Positions 26,740 through 37,175 are shown, numbered from the stretch's first letter. The stretch: 42,911 bases of DNA from Pseudomonadota bacterium (GCA_021777535.1 JAJYDN010000013.1:1-42911); one strand, 5' to 3'. Notes: generated by a model not told the origin, from the letters alone. Translations and numbers: made by a program.

Positions 26740-26872
26740 CGCAGCCGGTCTCTGTTCAGCACTAATCGGTCGCACGCTACCATATTTCGGGCTCTGGTTG
26801 AACCCATGAAAGGCGATTGCTACAGTTAAGGCCATTCCAGCTCCCTCCTACCAATACTGGGACACCTACTAG

Positions 26873-27931
<1,059 letters not shown>

Positions 27932-27982
27932 TCACCGGCCGGCCGCGCGGTGCGGCCCGGACGGCATCAGCCGGTAAGGACA

Positions 27983-28840
27983 ATGGGCACTTTTTTGGGT
28001 TGGTCGATAAAACGGCCTTCCAATCTCACAAAGCTTCTGGTGCTGGCCGCCGTTTCGATTGCCCTCATCGTCGCGGATGCCCGTCACCGCCACATCGCCA
28101 CGAACCTCGACGGCGTGGCGGCGCGTCTTGCCTACCCCCTGCAGATGCTCGCCGCGCTGCCATCGACGACCATCGGGGCCCTCTGGCACGACCTGCGCAC
28201 GAATGCGCGCCTGCGCCGGGAAAACGCGCAGCTTGCACAGGAAAACCGCCTGCTCCAGGCAAAGACCGCCCGTCTCGGTGCACTGACGGCGCAGGTCGAG
28301 CGACTGCAGCACATCCTGAAGGCGCCCGCGCCGCCCGGCTACCGGGAAACACTCGCCAGCATCCTCGCGGTAAGCTCCGGCCCCTTCACGCGGCGGCTTA
28401 CCCTGGACGAGGGCGCGAACGCGCACCTCTATGTCGGGCAGGCGGTCATTGACGCCCACGGCATCGTCGGCCAGATCGTCAAGGTCGGCCCCGACACGAG
28501 CCAGGTCATGCTGGTGACGGACCCCAACAGTGGCGTGCCGGTCGTTTCGGAGCGCAACGGCCTGCGGGCGATCGTCTTTGGCACCGGCTCTTTGCGCCGG
28601 GTGAAGGTCCCTTATCTGCCGATCACCGCCGACATCCGGCCCGGCGACATCCTGGTCAGTTCGGGGCTGGGCGGGATCTACCCCGCCGATTATCCCGTCG
28701 CAAAGGTCAAGCGCGTCGTCGGCAATCCCAACGAGGCCTTCCTGACCGTCGTCGCCAGACCGCTGGCCCACCTGAACCACCACACGGACGTGCTGCTGCT
28801 GTGGCCGAAGCCGGGCCGGACCGGGAGGGCGCGTGGATAA
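27983..28840 (+). CDS. mreC: Rod-shape-determining protein MreC
   Basis: A 285-residue bitopic protein linking MreB to PBP2. One membrane helix lies at about 18-32 (KLLVLAAVSIALIVAD), then a coiled coil (about 60-105) with RRENAQLAQENRLLQAK, then the periplasmic double beta-barrel with ANAHLYVGQAVIDAHGIVGQ and VTDPNSGVPVVSERNG. ATG 27983 (MGTFLGWSI) follows AAGGA closely; an in-frame start at 27950 would add 11 residues. The 3' end overlaps mreD by 8 nt. Confidence 0.95.
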   Translation: MGTFLGWSIKRPSNLTKLLVLAAVSIALIVADARHRHIATNLDGVAARLAYPLQMLAALPSTTIGALWHDLRTNARLRRENAQLAQENRLLQAKTARLGALTAQVERLQHILKAPAPPGYRETLASILAVSSGPFTRRLTLDEGANAHLYVGQAVIDAHGIVGQIVKVGPDTSQVMLVTDPNSGVPVVSERNGLRAIVFGTGSLRRVKVPYLPITADIRPGDILVSSGLGGIYPADYPVAKVKRVVGNPNEAFLTVVARPLAHLNHHTDVLLLWPKPGRTGRARG

Positions 28841-29321
28841 CCTCACGCTGCGCCAGATGGCCACGATCGCTGCGACCTTCCTCGCGGCCATCCTCCTTGG
28901 CATCATGCCCACCCCGGGCGCGGCGGCCTTCATGCGGCCGGACTGGGTGGCCATCGTGCTCGTCTACTGGTGCATCGCGATCCCCGAACGCATCGGCATC
29001 GGCATCGCGTGGCTGATCGGACTGCTGCTCGACGGCCTGTACGGGTCACTGCTGGGCGAGCAGGCGCTGGCAAAGGCCGTGCTGGCCTATCTGGCGCTGC
29101 GTTTCTATATGCGCCTGCGCGTCTTCCCCCGCTGGCAGCAGGCGGTCGCCGTCGGCTTTTTGATCGCGGGAAGTGACGTGATCGTGCTCATGATCAAGTC
29201 CCTGATCCACGGCAACGTACCCGTCTGGAGCGACACCGCACCCATGGTGGTCAACGTGGTGCTGTGGCCGTTCTTGTTTGTCATTCTCCGGGAGGTGCGC
29301 CGGCGCGCCAAGATCAGTTAG
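28833..29321 (+). CDS. mreD: Rod-shape-determining protein MreD
   Basis: A 162-residue inner-membrane protein with about five hydrophobic helices. Family features are the P-rich early loop MPTPGAAAFMRPDWVAIVLVYWCIAIPERIG and LLDGLYGSLLGEQALAKAVLAYLALRF, the conserved DGL...GE.AL segment. It starts with GTG at 28833, overlapping the mreC stop, with GGGAGG upstream inside mreC. It belongs to the elongasome membrane core. Confidence 0.94.
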   Translation: MDNLTLRQMATIAATFLAAILLGIMPTPGAAAFMRPDWVAIVLVYWCIAIPERIGIGIAWLIGLLLDGLYGSLLGEQALAKAVLAYLALRFYMRLRVFPRWQQAVAVGFLIAGSDVIVLMIKSLIHGNVPVWSDTAPMVVNVVLWPFLFVILREVRRRAKIS

Positions 29322-29324
29322 CCC

Positions 29325-31211
29325 ATGTACCGTATCCCACTCAAAAATTCCGGCCAGGAAACCCGTCTCTTCCGGTCGCGCGTCACCGTCGCCGTCATCC
29401 TCGCCGGTCTGCTCGTCCTCATATTGGTCGGGCGCCTGGGCTATCTGGAGGTAGTGCGCCACGGCCACTACGCGACGCTTGCGCGCAACAACCGCATCAG
29501 CCCCGTACCGATCCCGCCGGCCCGCGGTCTCATCCTGGATCGCAACGGCATCGTGCTGGCCGAGGATATCCCCGTGTTCACGCTCCAGGTGATGCCAGAC
29601 CGTGTCCGCGACATGAAACACCTGCTCGCCCGCCTGAAGACGCTGATCGCGCTGAACAAGCAGGATCTGCGCGACTTCGACCGGCGCCTGCAGCAGCACC
29701 GGCCGTTCCAGGACGTGACGTTGCGCGCCCACTTGAGCGAGGCGGAAGCGGCGCACGTGGCGGTCAACCTCATGCGCCTGCCGGGCGTCACCTTGCGCGC
29801 GCGGTTGCGGCGGTATTACCCGCTGGGGGGGCTTGCCGTGGATGCCATAGGGTATGTGAGCCACATCAACCAGGCCGAAGAACAAGGCCCGGACGCCACC
29901 CGCTATTTTGGTTTCCACCACATGGGGCAGCTCGGCGTCGAGCGCTCCTATCAGAAAGATCTGATGGGCCGTATCGGCTTCAAGGACGTGGAGATGAATG
30001 CGGCCGGCCGCGCCGTGAAGGTCCTGAAAAGGATCGCGCCGCGGGCGGGCCGCAATCTCTATCTCAACATCGATGCCCAGATGCAGGCCATCGGCGAGCA
30101 GATGCTCGACAACCGGCCCGGCAGCATCGTCGCCATCGATCCGCGCAGCGGCGCCGTCCTTACCTTTGTCAGCAGCCCCATCTATGACCCGAACCCCTTC
30201 GTCGACGGGATCCGCGAGAAGGCCTACCGGAAACTCGCGAGCAATCCCAACGCACCGTTGAACAACCGCGCGCTGAACGGACTCTACCCGCCGGGCTCGA
30301 CGATCAAGCCGTTTTTCGCGTACGCGGCCCTGCAGACCAAGTGGTTCAATCCGGACTCGACGTACACCTGCCCGGGATACTGGCATTTGCCCCACAATGG
30401 CCACCTGTTCCATTGCTGGAAGCCGATGGGCATGGGGCCGGTCGACCTGGAGACCGCGATCGAGGAATCCTGCGACGTCTATTTCTACCACCTGGCCTTC
30501 AAGCAGGGGATCGACCGGATGACGCGCTATCTCACCTACTTCGGCTTTGGTCACCGGACCGGCATCGACCTCCCGGGCGAGTCACGGGGCCTGGTCCCGA
30601 CCCGCGCCTGGCGCCGCGCCCGCCATCGCCCGTGGTATCCGGGACAGACCGTCATCACCGGTATCGGCCAGGGGCCCTTGCTGGTCACGCCCGTCCAGTT
30701 GGCTGATGCCGTGGCCGCGATCGCCAACGACGGCGTGCGCATGCGCCCCGAAGTGGTCCGCGGGGTCGAGAACCCGGTCACCGGCGCGGTCCGTTACGTC
30801 CGGCCCTTCGCCTATCCCGCGGTGCCGCGCCGGCGCAAAAAGAGCCTGTCCGTCCTGATCCGCGACATGACCCAGGTCGTGATGGGGCCTCATGGCACTG
30901 CGCGCGGCATCGACTGGGACCATGTATTGCCCTACACCGCAGCCGGCAAAACCGGTACCGCACAGCTGTGGAACGCGATCCCTGGCTACAACGGCAAACA
31001 CATCCACTCGGATGCGCTGTTCATCGCGTTTGCGCCCGTATCCCATCCCCGCATCGCGCTTGCGGTCATCGTCGAACATGCGGGCTTTGGCGCCCTGGCG
31101 GCCGCGCCGATTGCGCGCGCCCTCATGAACTTCTATCTGCTGGGTCATGTCCATGTGCGGAAGGTAAACCAGACAAACGGCAGGGTTCTGCCCGTGGGGA
31201 CCCATCCATGA
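29325..31211 (+). CDS. mrdA: Penicillin-binding protein 2
   Basis: A 628-residue class B penicillin-binding transpeptidase of the elongasome. One N-terminal membrane helix (about 20-42) is followed by the pedestal domain (ARGLILDRNGIVLAEDIPVF, RLRRYYPLGGLAVDAIGYV). The transpeptidase domain has active-site PPGSTIKP (Ser-X-X-Lys), EESCDVYFY (S-C-D triad typical of PBP2) and AGKTGTAQLW (KTG). It cross-links side-wall peptidoglycan with RodA, encoded next with a 4-nt ATGA overlap. Only 3 nt separate it from mreD. Confidence 0.97.
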   Translation: MYRIPLKNSGQETRLFRSRVTVAVILAGLLVLILVGRLGYLEVVRHGHYATLARNNRISPVPIPPARGLILDRNGIVLAEDIPVFTLQVMPDRVRDMKHLLARLKTLIALNKQDLRDFDRRLQQHRPFQDVTLRAHLSEAEAAHVAVNLMRLPGVTLRARLRRYYPLGGLAVDAIGYVSHINQAEEQGPDATRYFGFHHMGQLGVERSYQKDLMGRIGFKDVEMNAAGRAVKVLKRIAPRAGRNLYLNIDAQMQAIGEQMLDNRPGSIVAIDPRSGAVLTFVSSPIYDPNPFVDGIREKAYRKLASNPNAPLNNRALNGLYPPGSTIKPFFAYAALQTKWFNPDSTYTCPGYWHLPHNGHLFHCWKPMGMGPVDLETAIEESCDVYFYHLAFKQGIDRMTRYLTYFGFGHRTGIDLPGESRGLVPTRAWRRARHRPWYPGQTVITGIGQGPLLVTPVQLADAVAAIANDGVRMRPEVVRGVENPVTGAVRYVRPFAYPAVPRRRKKSLSVLIRDMTQVVMGPHGTARGIDWDHVLPYTAAGKTGTAQLWNAIPGYNGKHIHSDALFIAFAPVSHPRIALAVIVEHAGFGALAAAPIARALMNFYLLGHVHVRKVNQTNGRVLPVGTHP

Positions 31212-32287
31212 CGAACTACGAACGCTGGCACATCGACAGGCCGCTGTTCCATGCGCTGCTTGCGCTCGCCGCAACCAGTCTCTTCGTCCTCTACAGCGCC
31301 GGCGGCAACAATCTCCTGTTCGCCCTGGGCGACGCGCTGCGCCTGGCGGTCGGTTTCGTCGTCATGTTCGCAGCGGCCCAGGTGTCGCCGGAAACCTACC
31401 GGAAATGGTCCGTTCCGCTCTTCGGCGGGGGCGTTTTGGCGCTCGCTCTGGTGCTGGCAATCGGCGTCGTCCGCTTCGGGGCGCGCCGCTGGATCGCCTT
31501 CGGCCCGCTCTCGATTCAGCCGTCTGAATTCATGAAGCTTGCGGTGCCGATGATGCTCGCCTGGTATTTTTCCCGGCGCAGCCTGCCGCCCAGGCTCACG
31601 CAGGTCATCATCGCCGCGCTCATCATGCTGATCCCCGTGCTCTTGATCGCGAAGGAGCCCGATCTGGGCACCGCCGTGATCGTCCTGCTGTCGGGCGTCA
31701 TCGTACTGTTTTTGGCCGGCATGAGCTGGCGGACGATCGCCGTCGTCGTGCTGGCCGCGGTCGCCGCAGCCCCGGTCCTGTGGGCCCACATGCACCACTA
31801 TCAGCGCCAGCGCATCTACATCCTGTTCCACCCGGAGGCCGATCCGCTGGGGGCCGGCTACCACGCCATCCAGGGCATGATAGCGGTCGGGTCCGGGGGG
31901 ATTTTCGGGCAGGGGTGGCTGCACAGCAGCCAGGCCAACCTGCATTTTCTCCCGGACAGCACGACCGACTTCGCCTTTGCCGTGTTCTGCCAGGAATTCG
32001 GCTTCTTCGGCGATCTCGCCCTGCTTGCGCTGTATCTTTTCATCATCTACCGCGGGCTGCGCATCGCCTTTGCCGCCCAGGACAGCTATTCGCGCCTGCT
32101 TGCGGCGAGCCTGAGCGTGCTTTTCTTCTTCGACGTCTTCATCAACATGGGCATGGTGTCCGGGATCCTGCCGGTGGTCGGCGTGCCCTTGCCGATACTG
32201 AGCTACGGTGGCACATCGCTGCTCATCATCATGGCCGATCTGGGTATCTTGATGAGCATCCACGGCCACCGGCGGCTGGTGAACTGA
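31208..32287 (+). CDS. rodA: Peptidoglycan glycosyltransferase RodA
   Basis: A 359-residue SEDS-family glycosyltransferase with about ten membrane helices. Landmarks are GARRWIAFGPLSIQPSEFMKLAVPMMLAWYF, AKEPDLGTAVIVLLSG (with the catalytic-loop Asp region), PDSTTDFAFAVFCQEFGFFG and the late signature PLPILSYGGTSLL. ATG 31208 overlaps the PBP2 stop. It polymerises lipid II in complex with PBP2. A longer open frame upstream is only out-of-gene extension inside mrdA. Confidence 0.96.
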   Translation: MTNYERWHIDRPLFHALLALAATSLFVLYSAGGNNLLFALGDALRLAVGFVVMFAAAQVSPETYRKWSVPLFGGGVLALALVLAIGVVRFGARRWIAFGPLSIQPSEFMKLAVPMMLAWYFSRRSLPPRLTQVIIAALIMLIPVLLIAKEPDLGTAVIVLLSGVIVLFLAGMSWRTIAVVVLAAVAAAPVLWAHMHHYQRQRIYILFHPEADPLGAGYHAIQGMIAVGSGGIFGQGWLHSSQANLHFLPDSTTDFAFAVFCQEFGFFGDLALLALYLFIIYRGLRIAFAAQDSYSRLLAASLSVLFFFDVFINMGMVSGILPVVGVPLPILSYGGTSLLIIMADLGILMSIHGHRRLVN

Positions 32288-32408
32288 GCGCAGCGTGCGG
32301 GCATGGCCCCGGACGGAGACGCCCCGCGGGGGGCCGGACCGGCCATGTTTTGCGCGGCCGCCATGTGCGGTACTCTTGAGCTCTCTGATTCAGGGCGCGC
32401 ATGAGACC

Positions 32409-33368
32409 ATGGCAACAGGTTCGCCTCTTCGTATCCGGCGGCATCTTCCGGTCGCCATCGCCGTACTGGCCGCCGCCCTGGGGGGCTGCGGCTTTTTGCC
32501 CGGCATCGGCTACCGCAACCCGGCGCACCTCCACAACGCGCAGGTCGTTCCGCACAAGCTCCCCTTGAGCCCTTACGGCAATACGCCCTACACGGTAGAC
32601 GGCCGTACGTATTATCCGCTGCCCACGGCGCGGGGATACAAGGCCTTCGGCATCGCCTCCTGGTATGGATATCCGTTCAATGGCCAAAAGACCTCGGATG
32701 GCGCCACCTACAACATGTACGCGATGACGGCCGCCAACAAGGTGCTGCCGCTGCCGTCCTACGCGCTGGTGCGCAATTTGCGCAACGGACGCTCATTGAT
32801 CGTTCTCATCAATGATCGCGGGCCGTTTTACCCGCACCGCATCATCGATCTGTCCTATGCGGCGGCCGCCAGGCTCGGGGTGCTGGCGACCGGCACGGCG
32901 CCGGTGGAGGTCGAGGGCATCGTACCGGGCGAAAGCCCGGTGTTCGGGCACACGCTGAAGGTCCATCACCGCCGCCACAAGGGGGTGTTCACGGCGCCCC
33001 GGTCGATCGCCGTCGCCGCTTCGCGCGAAGATCATGCACCGGCACCGCAGCCGGTGGCCCTGCCGGCACCTGAGCCGCATTCGCGGCCGCCCGTGGCGCG
33101 GCCCGATCCGCCGGCGCCACAACCCGCCGCGCCCGCCGGCCCCTTCGTGCAATTTGGCGCCTACTCGACACGCGCCATGGCGCACGCCGAGGCCCGGCGG
33201 CTGCGTCAAGCAGGCCTTGGGCACATCCACATCATGAGCGGCTGGGTGCGGGGACAACACCTGTACCTGGTGCGCCAGGGACCGGCGCACGATTTCGCGC
33301 AGGCGCAGGAGATGGCCGCCACCGCCGGCCGCGCGGGGCTTGGCAACACCTACATCGTCGGTCACTGA
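32409..33368 (+). CDS. rlpA: RlpA-family septal ring lipoprotein, altered active site
   Basis: A 319-residue outer-membrane lipoprotein. The signal peptide ends at lipobox LGGC (C27). A double-psi beta-barrel (about 78-175) with GIASWYGYPFNGQKTSDG and VLINDRGPFYPHRIIDLS follows, then a Pro-rich linker and a SPOR domain (about 245-319, FVQFGAYSTRAMAHAEARRL) that binds denuded septal glycan. In P. aeruginosa RlpA, Glu120, Asp123 and His131 are tied to lytic transglycosylase activity (family E-P-F-D and TAAHK). Here they read A99, N102 and N110 (ATYNMYAMTAANK), so activity is doubtful while glycan binding may remain. ATG 32409 is preceded by 121 bp after rodA. Confidence 0.93.
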   Translation: MATGSPLRIRRHLPVAIAVLAAALGGCGFLPGIGYRNPAHLHNAQVVPHKLPLSPYGNTPYTVDGRTYYPLPTARGYKAFGIASWYGYPFNGQKTSDGATYNMYAMTAANKVLPLPSYALVRNLRNGRSLIVLINDRGPFYPHRIIDLSYAAAARLGVLATGTAPVEVEGIVPGESPVFGHTLKVHHRRHKGVFTAPRSIAVAASREDHAPAPQPVALPAPEPHSRPPVARPDPPAPQPAAPAGPFVQFGAYSTRAMAHAEARRLRQAGLGHIHIMSGWVRGQHLYLVRQGPAHDFAQAQEMAATAGRAGLGNTYIVGH

Positions 33369-33377
33369 GGGCCGCCC

Positions 33378-34235
33378 ATGCAGGTCTATCTGAACGGTCA
33401 ATGGCTGCCGGAGGAACAGGCGCAGGTCTCGGTCTTCGATCGCGGCTTCCTGTTCGGCGATGGCGTCTATGAAGTGGTGGCGGTTTATGGAGGCCGCCCG
33501 TTGCGCAAGGACGCGCACATCGCCCGCCTGCAGCGGAGTCTCGCCGAAACCCATATGGACCCCGCCTACACGGACAAACGGTGGGCCGATCTGCTCGACC
33601 TGCTCGCGCACAAGGTGCCGGATGGCGAGGGAAGCATCTACCTCCAGGTCACCCGGGGGGCGGCACCCCGCCAGCACCGCTTTCCGGCAGCCGCGACCGC
33701 GACCGTCTTCGCCTACGCACGGGGGGCTGGTGCCAACACCGCCGATGAGATCGCCTGCGGTATCGCCGCCGTGCTGCTGCCGGACATCCGCTGGATGCGC
33801 TGCGACATCAAGACCACCTCGCTCATCGCCAATGTGCTGCTGACCCAGGAGGCCGTCGTGCGTCATGCGAGCGAGGCGCTTCTGGTGCGCGACGGCCACG
33901 TCAACGAAGGCGCGGCAAGCAACGTCCTCGTCGGCCGCCAGGGGCGCCTCTACACGGCCGCACCCAACCGCCTCATCCTGAACGGCATCACCCGCGAACT
34001 CATCCTGGAACTCGCGCGACAGGCCGGGGTCGATGTGATAGAAGAAAGTCCCACCGTCCAGGAACTGCGGGCCGCAGACGAGGTCCTCATTACAAGCTCC
34101 GGGCGCGAGGTGCTGGCGGTCACCGCAGTCGACGCAATCCCGGTCGGCAACGGGCGGCCGGGCGCCCTGTTTCAGACCCTGCACCGGGCGCTGCAGGATT
34201 TCAAGGACGCGGTGCGCCGCGGAGAGGCCTCCTGA
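33378..34235 (+). CDS. dat: D-amino acid aminotransferase
   Basis: A 285-residue class IV (fold type IV) PLP enzyme. The N-terminus VYLNGQWLPEEQAQVSVFDRGFLFGDGVYEVV is typical, and the PLP lysine sits in CDIKTTSLIANVLL (K145, the same number as in Bacillus D-amino acid transaminase). EGAASNV and LITSSGREVLAV are cofactor-phosphate and substrate regions. It would interconvert D-alanine and D-glutamate with their keto acids; branched-chain aminotransferase activity is less likely, given the length. It is 9 bp after rlpA, in the place where dacA often precedes it. Its stop overlaps ybeD (TGATG). Confidence 0.92.
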   Translation: MQVYLNGQWLPEEQAQVSVFDRGFLFGDGVYEVVAVYGGRPLRKDAHIARLQRSLAETHMDPAYTDKRWADLLDLLAHKVPDGEGSIYLQVTRGAAPRQHRFPAAATATVFAYARGAGANTADEIACGIAAVLLPDIRWMRCDIKTTSLIANVLLTQEAVVRHASEALLVRDGHVNEGAASNVLVGRQGRLYTAAPNRLILNGITRELILELARQAGVDVIEESPTVQELRAADEVLITSSGREVLAVTAVDAIPVGNGRPGALFQTLHRALQDFKDAVRRGEAS

Positions 34236-34522
34236 TGACAGACGGCAATGGGCATGCGCGCCCACACGAAAACGTGCTGATCTTTCCCTGCCGCATCGAT
34301 ATCAAGGCGGTCGGCGCCAACAATACCCGCTTCCAGGCGATCATCCTCGGCATCGTATCGAGACACATCGAGCCTGCCCGCATGCTTGCCACGTCGAACC
34401 GCATCAGCCGCGGCGGCAAATACCTCGCCGTCACCGTGTCCGTGCAGGCGCGCGACCGCGACGAAATGGACGCCATTTACCACGAGCTGACCCAGTGCAA
34501 AGACGTCCTGATCGCCCTGTAA
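34235..34522 (+). CDS. ybeD: YbeD-like DUF493 protein
   Basis: A 95-residue cytoplasmic protein of the DUF493 (YbeD) family, alpha-beta fold resembling the ACT-like regulatory domain. Diagnostic sequence is VLIFPCRIDIKAVGANN near 14-30 and ISRGGKYLAVTVSVQARDRDEMDAIYHEL to the end. It is conserved beside lipB in Gammaproteobacteria, with no proven role. It overlaps dat by 1 nt and lipB by 28 nt. Confidence 0.93.
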   Translation: MTDGNGHARPHENVLIFPCRIDIKAVGANNTRFQAIILGIVSRHIEPARMLATSNRISRGGKYLAVTVSVQARDRDEMDAIYHELTQCKDVLIAL

Positions 34523-35130
34523 GGCCGCTCGCCGTCCGCACGCTGGGCGAGGTCCCCTACGGCCCCACCTGGGAGGCGATGCAGACATTCACGGCCGAGC
34601 GCACGCCGGCCCATGCCGATGAGCTCTGGCTGGTCGAGCACCCGAGCGTCTATACGCGCGGACGCAACGCCCGTGAGAAGCCCCCTGCAGGGCCGATCCC
34701 CACCGTCGACACCGACCGCGGCGGCGACCTGACTTACCACGGCCCGGGCCAGCTCATCGCCTATACGCTCTTTGACCTGAACGCACTCGGCATGGGCGTG
34801 CGCCAGCTGGTGGACGGCCTCGAAGAGGCGGTCCTGGTGACGCTCGCGTCTTTCGGTATCCAGGGCGAGCGCCGCCCCGGCGCCCCCGGGGTCTATGTAA
34901 AAGGGGCCAAGATCGCCTCGCTTGGATTGCGCATCCGGGGCGGACGCAGCTATCATGGGCTTTCGCTCAACGTCGCCATGGACCTCGAGCCCTTCGCGCG
35001 CATCGCCCCCTGCGGATATCAGGGCCTGCGCGTGACGCAAATCGCCGATCATGGCGGTCCGCGCCGGATCGACAGCGTGGCTCCTGTCCTCGTAGAGGCC
35101 GTTTCGGCCACATTTCATTTCCATCGTTAG
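34495..35130 (+). CDS. lipB: Octanoyltransferase LipB
   Basis: A 211-residue lipoate biosynthesis enzyme that moves octanoate from acyl carrier protein to lipoyl domains. Motifs are LWLVEHPSVYTRGR, DRGGDLTYHGPGQL (substrate loop), VKGAKIASLGLRI (catalytic Lys) and IAPCGYQGL (catalytic Cys). The only workable start is GTG 34495, lying 28 nt inside ybeD, since the next in-frame codons are not starts and the family sequence begins within 10 residues. Overlap implies coupling. lipA follows 9 nt later. Confidence 0.94.
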   Translation: MQRRPDRPVRPLAVRTLGEVPYGPTWEAMQTFTAERTPAHADELWLVEHPSVYTRGRNAREKPPAGPIPTVDTDRGGDLTYHGPGQLIAYTLFDLNALGMGVRQLVDGLEEAVLVTLASFGIQGERRPGAPGVYVKGAKIASLGLRIRGGRSYHGLSLNVAMDLEPFARIAPCGYQGLRVTQIADHGGPRRIDSVAPVLVEAVSATFHFHR

Positions 35131-35139
35131 GGAGACCCC

Positions 35140-36093
35140 ATGGACCGGCCCGCGGATTCATCCAACCCGTCCTCCCGCGCCCGAAAGGGCATCGAGAAGA
35201 TCCGGGTCGTCACCGGCACGCCGGTAAAGGCAGGCCCCAAGCCCGCGTGGCTGCGCGTGCGCTCGCCGCTGTCTGCCGAAGTCGGCCGCCTGAAGACCGT
35301 GTTGCGCGACCACGCCCTCCACAGCGTCTGTGAAGAGGCATCCTGCCCTAACATCGGCGAATGCTTTCAGCACGGCACCGCGACATTCATGATCATGGGG
35401 CGCCTGTGCACGCGGCGCTGTCCGTTCTGCGACGTCGCCCATGGCCGCCCGGCACCCCTCGATGGCAACGAACCCCGGCACCTCGCGCAGGCGATCGCGG
35501 CCATGGCGCTGCGCTTTGTGGTCGTGACGTCCGTCGACCGCGACGATCTGCGTGACGGCGGCGGCGCCCATTTCGCCGCCTGCATCCGGGCGATCCGGGA
35601 ACACGCGCCGCAGGTGACCATCGAGGTGCTGGTACCGGACTTCCGGGGCCGCGTCGAGGCGGCCCTCGATGCGCTCGCCGCCGCACCACCCGACATCTTC
35701 AACCACAACATGGAAAATGTGCCGCGCCTGTACCGCACCGTGCGGCCGGGCGCCGATTACGCGGGCTCACTCGCCCTGCTTTCGGCATTCAGGAAGCGCC
35801 ACCCGCAGATCCCGACCAAATCGGGCATCATGCTGGGTCTGGGCGAGACGCGCGATGAGGTCATGGCGGTCCTGCGCGACCTGCGCGCGCACGGCTGCGA
35901 ATGGCTGACCATCGGCCAGTACCTGCAGCCAAGCCGCGTGCATCTGCCGGTCGACCGCTATGTAACCCCCGAAGAGTTCGCGGAACTGGCCGCCGCGGCG
36001 CGCGATCTCGGTTTTACGAACGTGGCGAGCGGACCGCTGGTGCGCTCCTCCTACCATGCCGACCGCCAGGCGGCCGGGGAGCAGGTAGGCTAG
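35140..36093 (+). CDS. lipA: Lipoyl synthase
   Basis: A 317-residue radical SAM enzyme that inserts two sulfurs into octanoyl groups. It has both clusters: the auxiliary cluster motif [13 protein letters not shown] (C64, C69, C75) and the radical SAM motif [10 protein letters not shown] (C90, C94, C97). The C-terminal RSSYHAD carries the Ser that caps the auxiliary cluster. [12 protein letters not shown]-like sequence ([20 protein letters not shown]) is also typical. GGGAGA precedes the ATG by about 5 nt. The stop TAG is directly followed by the next ATG. Confidence 0.97.
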   Translation: MDRPADSSNPSSRARKGIEKIRVVTGTPVKAGPKPAWLRVRSPLSAEVGRLKTVLRDHALHSVCEEASCPNIGECFQHGTATFMIMGRLCTRRCPFCDVAHGRPAPLDGNEPRHLAQAIAAMALRFVVVTSVDRDDLRDGGGAHFAACIRAIREHAPQVTIEVLVPDFRGRVEAALDALAAAPPDIFNHNMENVPRLYRTVRPGADYAGSLALLSAFRKRHPQIPTKSGIMLGLGETRDEVMAVLRDLRAHGCEWLTIGQYLQPSRVHLPVDRYVTPEEFAELAAAARDLGFTNVASGPLVRSSYHADRQAAGEQVG

Positions 36094-36882
36094 ATGGTCG
36101 TGTGGCATGGCGTGGTGAACGCCTTCGTCACGCCGCCCGGTGCATTCCTGATCCTCATGGCGGCCGGCTTGCTGCTCGCGGCGCGCCGGCCGGCCGGTGG
36201 CTGGACGCTTGTCGTGACCGGCTGGGCGCTGCTTGCCGCAGCAAGCCTCCCGGTCGTCGCCGACGGTCTCGCGCGCCGCATCGAGAACGTGCCGGCCCTC
36301 CGGCAGATCCCCGAAAGCGCGCAGGCGATCGTGGTGCTCGCCGCCGGCCGTTACCGGCGGGCGCCCGAATATGGGGACCGCGACACGGTCGGCGCCGACA
36401 CCCTCGTGCGGTTGCGCTATGCGGCCTACCTCTACCGCAGGCGGCCGCTGCCGATTCTCGTCAGTGGCGGCGCGCCCTTCGGCGGCCCGCCCGCGGCCCG
36501 GCTCATGCGGCATGTACTCGTTCACGCCTTCCACGTTCCCGTGCGCTTTCTCGAAGAGCGCTCCAAAACCACGGCGCAGAATGCGCGCTTTAGCGCCCGG
36601 ATACTGCGCCGCGCGCACATCCGCCGGATCCTGCTCGTCACGCAGGCCTGGCACATGCGCCGCGCAGCCGCCCTGTTTCGCGCGCACGGACTGATCGTCA
36701 CGCCTGCACCCACCGATTTCACCGTCCCCGGCCGCCGCGACGGCGGTGTCCTCGCCGAATTGCCTTCCGCGCACGCGCTCGCCGTAACGGCACTGGTTAC
36801 GCACGAGGAGATCGGGTGGCTCTGGATGCGCACCCGCGCCGCGCTGCCGGCGTGGCTTTCGCGCATCATCAACAATCCGTAG
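36094..36882 (+). CDS. DUF218/ElyC-SanA family membrane protein
   Basis: A 262-residue protein with two N-terminal hydrophobic helices (about 14-30 and 38-56) and a DUF218 domain (from about 78). The domain reads AQAIVVLAAGRYRRAPEYG, RLRYAAYLYRRRPLPILVSGG, EERSKTTAQNARFSA and RRILLVTQAWHMRRAAALFRAHG, the order found in ElyC/YdcF/SanA proteins. E. coli ElyC affects the undecaprenyl-phosphate and envelope pathway; here an envelope role is inferred. It starts at the base after the lipA stop, so it is translated from the same mRNA. Confidence 0.88.
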   Translation: MVVWHGVVNAFVTPPGAFLILMAAGLLLAARRPAGGWTLVVTGWALLAAASLPVVADGLARRIENVPALRQIPESAQAIVVLAAGRYRRAPEYGDRDTVGADTLVRLRYAAYLYRRRPLPILVSGGAPFGGPPAARLMRHVLVHAFHVPVRFLEERSKTTAQNARFSARILRRAHIRRILLVTQAWHMRRAAALFRAHGLIVTPAPTDFTVPGRRDGGVLAELPSAHALAVTALVTHEEIGWLWMRTRAALPAWLSRIINNP

Positions 36883-36962
36883 GCGCCTTTTCTTACCTAT
36901 AAGTCCGATTCCCCGCCCGCGGCCGGCGACCTAGGCTTTGTGGCCTCGACAGGAGGGCATCC

Positions 36963-37175
36963 ATGCACATTGCCGATGAGCCAGCCACCGCGCCGGCGCG
37001 GCCGCCCGAGGCCTCGCCGGAGGATCTTTCCGAACGCATCAACCGCTACATGCGCGAACACAGCCTCGATGACATCCGCGCCGATGCGCAGGCACAGATG
37101 CGCGCCCACCCGCTCGCCACGGCGGCGATCGGCGTGGCCCTCGGTTTCGTGCTCGGCAAGGTGCTGAGGCGCTGA
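36963..37175 (+). CDS. Small YqjD/ElaB-like membrane-anchored protein
   Basis: A 70-residue protein. The N-terminal 45 residues are charged and helical; HPLATAAIGVALGFVLGKVLRR at the C-terminus is a single membrane anchor of the type in DUF883 (YqjD, ElaB) ribosome- or envelope-associated proteins. AGGAGGG lies 6 nt before the ATG, and a likely own promoter region (36883-36962) holds CTATAAG. It heads a three-gene set with the next two membrane proteins; only 5 nt separate it from the second. Confidence 0.8.
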   Translation: MHIADEPATAPARPPEASPEDLSERINRYMREHSLDDIRADAQAQMRAHPLATAAIGVALGFVLGKVLRR

